From the NCBI GenBank assembly GCA_947625485.1, contig CANQOP010000004.1:29328-93327 (forward strand): 64,000 nucleotides of DNA, read 5' to 3'. A program made the translations under genes and the position numbers. Of this stretch, positions 60,382-64,000 are shown one piece after another. This stretch comes from an uncultured Clostridia bacterium (GTDB lineage: Bacteria > Bacillota > Clostridia > Oscillospirales > Acutalibacteraceae). Within the stretch, counting starts at the first letter, position 1; every line of letters begins with the position of its first letter. A model generated the notes under the pieces. The model was not told where the DNA came from and made no database searches. It worked only from the letters and a program-made list of their open reading frames with translations.

Positions 60382-60741
60382 AATATTGCCTCGCTTTCGC
60401 TTTTTTAGTATTATGCTCGTAAATATACAGGCTTATTCGTTTTCTCATTACAGATTTATTGAAGCCGTTATTTGAGTGAATTTAAATATGTGGGGTTAAT
60501 GCGGGTTTACAATAGATGAGATACAAAATATAATTCCAAAACAGGCTGATAAACGTAAAAAGGCAAATTTTTCATACCTAAAGAACCGGACACTTCCTTA
60601 TATTTATTGACTTTTATAGAATATGAAAATATAATAAAAATACACCGTGTCTTAGATTTATTTACAGAAACGGCGAACAAGGTGAACTAAGTATAAAAAT
60701 TTTTATAACTTAGAATATTTTTAAGGTAGGGGTTGATTATT
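60382..60741. other. Divergent intergenic region between cotJC and the carboxypeptidase gene
   Basis: This region is AT-rich and has no gene. The forward promoter at 60607-60635 belongs to the carboxypeptidase gene. The cotJC promoter must lie in the left part but was not recognised; it is probably read by a sporulation sigma factor. Confidence 0.5.
60607..60635 (+). promoter_or_regulatory. Predicted promoter of the carboxypeptidase-GH25 gene
   Basis: TTGACT (60607-60612) and TATAAT (60630-60635) are 17 bases apart, giving a leader of about 100 bases. Confidence 0.7.
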
Positions 60742-63345
60742 TTGAAAAAAATAATTTCGGTACTTATTGCAGTAATTTTAGTCATATCAACGGAGATATG
60801 CGCGTTTGCGGCTGAAGCACCCGATTTTGAAATTAATACGGAGGCTTTGCTGCTTGTGAATGCGGACACTGATGAGGTTCTATATTCTAAAAATGCCAAC
60901 AAAAAAATGTTAATGGCTTCTACAACCAAGATAATGACATATATTGTTGTTGCAGAAAAAGTAGATGACCTTGTAAATACAAAAATTACTATTGAGCAAC
61001 AGCCTATTGACGATATTCTCGATAAGGATGCGTCTGTCGCAGGATTTAAGAACCATATCGGTGAAAGCTTTTCTGTTCTCGATATACTGTACGGTATGAT
61101 GATTCCGTCAGGCTGTGACGCAGCCGAAATACTTGCATATTATGCAGGCGACGGTGATGTTCATAAATTCATTGATATGATGAATGAAAAGGCTTTGGAG
61201 CTTGATTGTAAAAATACTCACTTTAACGACGCTTACGGCCTGTCGGAACATAACCAGTACACTACCGCTGAGGATATGTATAAAATTACTAAATATGCAC
61301 TTACAATGCCGTATTTTAAGGATATTGTAAGCACGGAATACTATACCCTCCCCGGCGATACCGAGCCTCTTATCAATACAAATTACCTCATTGACTATGT
61401 AAACGGCAGGCAATATTATTATCAGTATGCAACGGGAATAAAAACCGGATACACCGACCTTGCAGGGAAGTGCCTTGTTTCAGCTGCAACTATGGGTGAT
61501 ACAAATCTTATCTGTATTGCCTTCGGCGGAAAATATGACGCCGAAACAAACTATGTCAACTACGCAATGGTCGACTCCGTAAACCTGTATAAGTGGGCTT
61601 TTGAGAATTTTTCGGATTATATTGATATTTCTCTTGACAGCAAATATAAATCAGTCCAAATCGGAGAAAAAATTCAGCTCAAAGCTAAAATTGCAGGCAA
61701 TAATACTGATACCGTACATAAAATTAAATGGTCGTCATCTGATACAGATGTTGCAACGGTAGATGAAAACGGTATCGTAACGGCGGTTTCAATGGGTGAA
61801 GCTCAGATTAAAGCCGAAACACAGACAGGAAGCTTTGCCGTATGCAATGTAGCCTGCGGATATTACAACGGTATTGATGTTACTTCTCGTTACGGAGATT
61901 ATACAAGCGGAGAGAAAGAACCTGTTAATTGGAAGGCAGTAAAAGAATACGGCATTGATTTCGCAATTATCCGTGCAGGCTGGGGCTGGGAAGATTATCC
62001 GAATCAGAATGACGCGTCCTTTGTAGAAAATGTTAAGGGCGCGGTTGAAAACGGAATCCCTGTGGGACTTAACTTTGTGGCGTATGCGACAGATGCTGAA
62101 ACCGCAAGGCTTGAAGCCGAATATCTCCTGAAGGAAATTGACGATTATATACCGGAATATAAACAGTTTGTTTCTCTGCCCGTCTCTTATAATATGACTG
62201 ACAGTCAGTACAGACAGTTTACCTCTGAGCAGAATACTGAGATAGCGCTTGAATTTAACCGCGTTATGAATGAAAACGGCTATAAATGTATGTGCTATTC
62301 CAATAAATCTACTTTCGCAAATATTGATGTAGCAGCATTAAAAAAAGCAGATATGGGACTCTGGTATGCTTACTATCCTTATAAGCCGGATTTTTCCGAA
62401 ACAATAAAGATAAACGGTGAGTATGTACCTGAAGTATGGCAGTACAGAACTGACGGCTATCTTCCGCAAGCTTCGGAAAATCTAAACACTAAACAGAGCA
62501 TTATCTATATGTTGAGCTCTGAGTTTGAACAGTATCAAACTCCCAAGGTAACCGCTGAACAGGTTAAAGACAAGAGGGCTGTTGACATTGTATGGGAGCA
62601 GGTTCCGTATAATATAGACGGATACTCGGTTTACAGGAAATCCGCTGACAGCGAACAGCTCCAAAAGATAGCTGATTTAAGCTCGACGGAGCTTAATTAT
62701 ACCGATACCGATTTAATATGGAACGATAGTTATACATATTATGTTGCAGCAAAGGTAACGGATTTTCTTGATAAAACCTATGTTAAAGAAATTATAGGCG
62801 TATGTGACAATGCTGTCAGTATTATAAATTCATCTGAAGAAGCCACCGAGCCCACAACATCTGCTCCATACCTTGTAAATAAAAGCGTTAAAAAATCCGC
62901 CGGCAGCACCTACAGAATTGTTGTAAAGAACGCAGGCGGAAAGAAGATAACCTATAGTTCAAATAACAAGAAAATTTTAAAGGTATCTTCAAAGGGCAAG
63001 GTAACTTTCCTGAAAAAAGGGTCAGGTACAATAACTGTAAAAGCAGGCTCAAAAAAGCTGACGTTTAAAGGAATAGTTACTTCAGATCCAAAGCTTATTT
63101 ATAAGAACCAAACAGTAAAGGCGTCAAAAACCTATAAAGTCAGAAAGGGTAATACCATTACCGTAAAGATTAAGGGTAAGGCATCCGCTCTGAATAATAA
63201 GTACGGTAGTACAAAAATTGCTAAAATTAAGGGTAAGGCAAAATCCTCCAAAATTAAGATTGTGGGTCTGAAGAAAGGCAAAACTACACTCAAGATTACA
63301 GTAAACCTTACAAAGGTTCTTAAAATTAAAGTAAAAGTAAAATAA
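60742..63345 (+). CDS. D,D-carboxypeptidase (PBP5-like) fused to a GH25-like domain and basic tail
   Basis: This secreted protein has about 867 residues. The start is TTG with AGGTAGGGG ahead; an in-frame TTG at 60733 is possible. A signal peptide ends near AFA (23). The S11 peptidase domain has STTK (60-63), SGC (123-125, where SxN is usual) and KTGYTD (234-239), so the serine nucleophile is intact. A Big_2-like domain (about 295-372) is followed by a GH25 muramidase-like domain (377-590). There the DxE pair is replaced (YNMTD at 483-487), so glycan cleavage is doubtful. An FN3-like domain (about 605-690) and a lysine-rich tail of about 160 residues complete it. The tail is shared with both LRR proteins. 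Confidence 0.87.
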   Translation: MKKIISVLIAVILVISTEICAFAAEAPDFEINTEALLLVNADTDEVLYSKNANKKMLMASTTKIMTYIVVAEKVDDLVNTKITIEQQPIDDILDKDASVAGFKNHIGESFSVLDILYGMMIPSGCDAAEILAYYAGDGDVHKFIDMMNEKALELDCKNTHFNDAYGLSEHNQYTTAEDMYKITKYALTMPYFKDIVSTEYYTLPGDTEPLINTNYLIDYVNGRQYYYQYATGIKTGYTDLAGKCLVSAATMGDTNLICIAFGGKYDAETNYVNYAMVDSVNLYKWAFENFSDYIDISLDSKYKSVQIGEKIQLKAKIAGNNTDTVHKIKWSSSDTDVATVDENGIVTAVSMGEAQIKAETQTGSFAVCNVACGYYNGIDVTSRYGDYTSGEKEPVNWKAVKEYGIDFAIIRAGWGWEDYPNQNDASFVENVKGAVENGIPVGLNFVAYATDAETARLEAEYLLKEIDDYIPEYKQFVSLPVSYNMTDSQYRQFTSEQNTEIALEFNRVMNENGYKCMCYSNKSTFANIDVAALKKADMGLWYAYYPYKPDFSETIKINGEYVPEVWQYRTDGYLPQASENLNTKQSIIYMLSSEFEQYQTPKVTAEQVKDKRAVDIVWEQVPYNIDGYSVYRKSADSEQLQKIADLSSTELNYTDTDLIWNDSYTYYVAAKVTDFLDKTYVKEIIGVCDNAVSIINSSEEATEPTTSAPYLVNKSVKKSAGSTYRIVVKNAGGKKITYSSNNKKILKVSSKGKVTFLKKGSGTITVKAGSKKLTFKGIVTSDPKLIYKNQTVKASKTYKVRKGNTITVKIKGKASALNNKYGSTKIAKIKGKAKSSKIKIVGLKKGKTTLKITVNLTKVLKIKVKVK

Positions 63346-63503
63346 ATTATTAAAAATTCGGTAGATTTTGGTTAAAACTAAAATCTACCGAAAAATTTAT
63401 ATATCCAATTCAGCTTTGCCAGGAAAGAGCATGCAAAATAAAGTGTGTTAGTTAGAAAAAATCTATTTTGTATTTCTTATCTTTAAACCTCCGTTTGTTT
63501 AGA
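63346..63503. other. Spacer with reverse-strand terminator
   Basis: CGGTAGATTTT (63359-63369) pairs with AAAATCTACCG (63380-63390). The T-run favours termination of reverse-strand RNA coming from the repeat array at 63504-63892, and it may also end the carboxypeptidase message. The rest shows nothing recognisable. Confidence 0.5.
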
Positions 63504-63692
63504 TTTGATAATAAATTAGGGAGTATTAAAAGATACTCCCTAATTTATGGTCGAGGTGACATACCTGCATCTTTTATAAAGCTTTTATTTCGCCTGTTTA
63601 GGCGTGTATCATAGCTAAAACATTCATAAACGCACCTCGCTAAAAATCGTCCGCAGGACGATTTTATTAACGCTCGGCTTCAAGTCCTGTCA
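63504..63692. repeat. Tandem 200-base repeat, unit 1
   Basis: It shares about 95% identity over 189 bases with unit 2 (63704-63892). It contains a long hairpin (ATAAATTAGGGAGTAT/ATACTCCCTAATTTAT), an inverted pair CGAGGTG/CACCTCG about 80 bases apart and a third hairpin AAAATCGTC/GACGATTTT. Reverse strand: the small ORF is cut to nine codons by a TAA (63598-63627). Confidence 0.8.
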
Positions 63693-63703
63693 CATCTCCG
63701 TAT

Positions 63704-63892
63704 TTTGATAATATATTAGGGAGTATCAAAAGATACTCCCTAATATATGGTCGAGGTGACATACCTGCATCTTTTATAAAACTTTTATTTCGCCTGTTTG
63801 GGCGTGTATCATAGCTAAAACGTTCATAAACGCACCTCACTAAAAATCGTTCACAGGACGATTTTCTTAACGCTCGGCTTCAAGTCCTGTCA
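63704..63892. repeat. Tandem 200-base repeat, unit 2
   Basis: This is the second copy, 200 bases from the first. In its long hairpin both arms changed together (ATATATTAGGGAGTAT/ATACTCCCTAATATAT), so pairing is kept. GAGGTG (63753-63758) and CACCTC (63833-63838) bracket the small ORF. A reverse-strand TATAAT lies just beyond the unit at 63902-63907. Confidence 0.8.
63774..63827 (-). CDS. Possible 17-residue peptide in repeat unit 2
   Basis: The reverse-strand frame encodes MNVLAMIHAQTGEIKVL with GAGGTG five bases ahead of the ATG. That ribosome site can pair with CACCTC downstream. In unit 1 the tenth codon is TAA, so if the peptide matters only this copy makes it. It is not clearly membrane-spanning and resembles nothing I know. 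Confidence 0.25.
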   Translation of the reverse strand: MNVLAMIHAQTGEIKVL

Positions 63893-63925
63893 TATTTTTA
63901 AATTATAAAATAAAGGGTATCTCGT

Positions 63926-64000
63926 TGAACTGCCCCAAATTGTACGGACAGCACAAAAAAGACCTGTGTGGTAGATATTATAAAAATATTAAGCAACATA
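63926..64000. mobile_element. Possible end of an IS3-family element
   Basis: TGAACTGCCCCAAATTGTAC begins at 63926 and is followed by GGACAGCAC. Its TG start and GGGG/CCCC content resemble terminal repeats of IS3-family elements. The element itself would lie to the right of the window, so this cannot be confirmed here. Confidence 0.25.

Noticed and set aside
63504..63892. CRISPR array
   Set aside because: There are only two long units of 189 bases that are alike throughout, without short repeats alternating with unique spacers.

Overview
The window looks like chromosome from a spore-forming, low-to-mid GC Firmicute of the Clostridia, most like the Ruminococcus/Oscillospiraceae group of gut anaerobes. 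The sporulation genes spoIIE and spoVAD, a CotJC-type manganese catalase, MecA, DHHW proteins, BspA-type leucine-rich repeat proteins and AGGAGG ribosome sites all point that way. The placement is inferred from gene content; no rRNA or tRNA gene was seen.

Layout. 1-594 is the start of murE, cut by the window edge. 1109-6814 is an alpha-glucan uptake cluster: binding lipoprotein, two permeases and a secreted GH13 amylase, followed by a small MGMT-type gene. 7386-11131 is a reverse-strand cluster led by a TetR repressor with two perfect operators over its promoter; it holds two flavodoxins, an aldo/keto reductase and a carboxymuconolactone decarboxylase/cupin protein and looks like a redox-stress island. 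11728-14040 is spoIIE. 14165-16982 holds two duplicated LRR surface proteins. 17337-20748 is a glycolipid-type glycosyltransferase, serpin and flippase-like operon. 21054-25819 has a VanW protein, spoVAD, a PAP2 phosphatase and a DUF6512-like membrane protein. 25923-30216 has rlmB, a large degenerate P-type ATPase homologue and rpe. 30347-35407 has mecA, an intracellular GH13 glucosidase and a two-component system. 35474-37681 is aminotransferase-trpS. 37890-42454 has two DHHW proteins, a Nudix hydrolase and an MBOAT acyltransferase. 42596-48055 has transporters, a HAD phosphatase, CorA and a phosphoesterase. 48346-52080 pairs a FlaA1/CapD-type dehydratase with glmS. 52308-56292 has a TetR gene and a BlaI/BlaR1-like pair. 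56404-60381 holds a nitroreductase, acetyltransferases, an epimerase, an RNHCP protein and cotJC. 60742-63345 encodes a D,D-carboxypeptidase/GH25 fusion.

How the genes fit together. The 1109-6814 cluster probably cuts starch or maltodextrin outside the cell and imports the pieces, and the GH13 enzyme at 31090 probably finishes the job inside. GlmS feeds the UDP-GlcNAc pool that the dehydratase before it would use. MBOAT and the adjacent DHHW protein form a typical glycan O-acetylation pair.

The least explained items are the P-type ATPase homologue with an altered phosphorylation motif (26688-29285); a tandem 200-bp repeat with a covarying hairpin and a small ORF (63504-63892); a two-hairpin leader that hides the RNHCP ribosome site (59470-59541); a dispersed two-hairpin repeat next to rpe and corA; and a lysine-rich C-terminal module shared by three secreted proteins.
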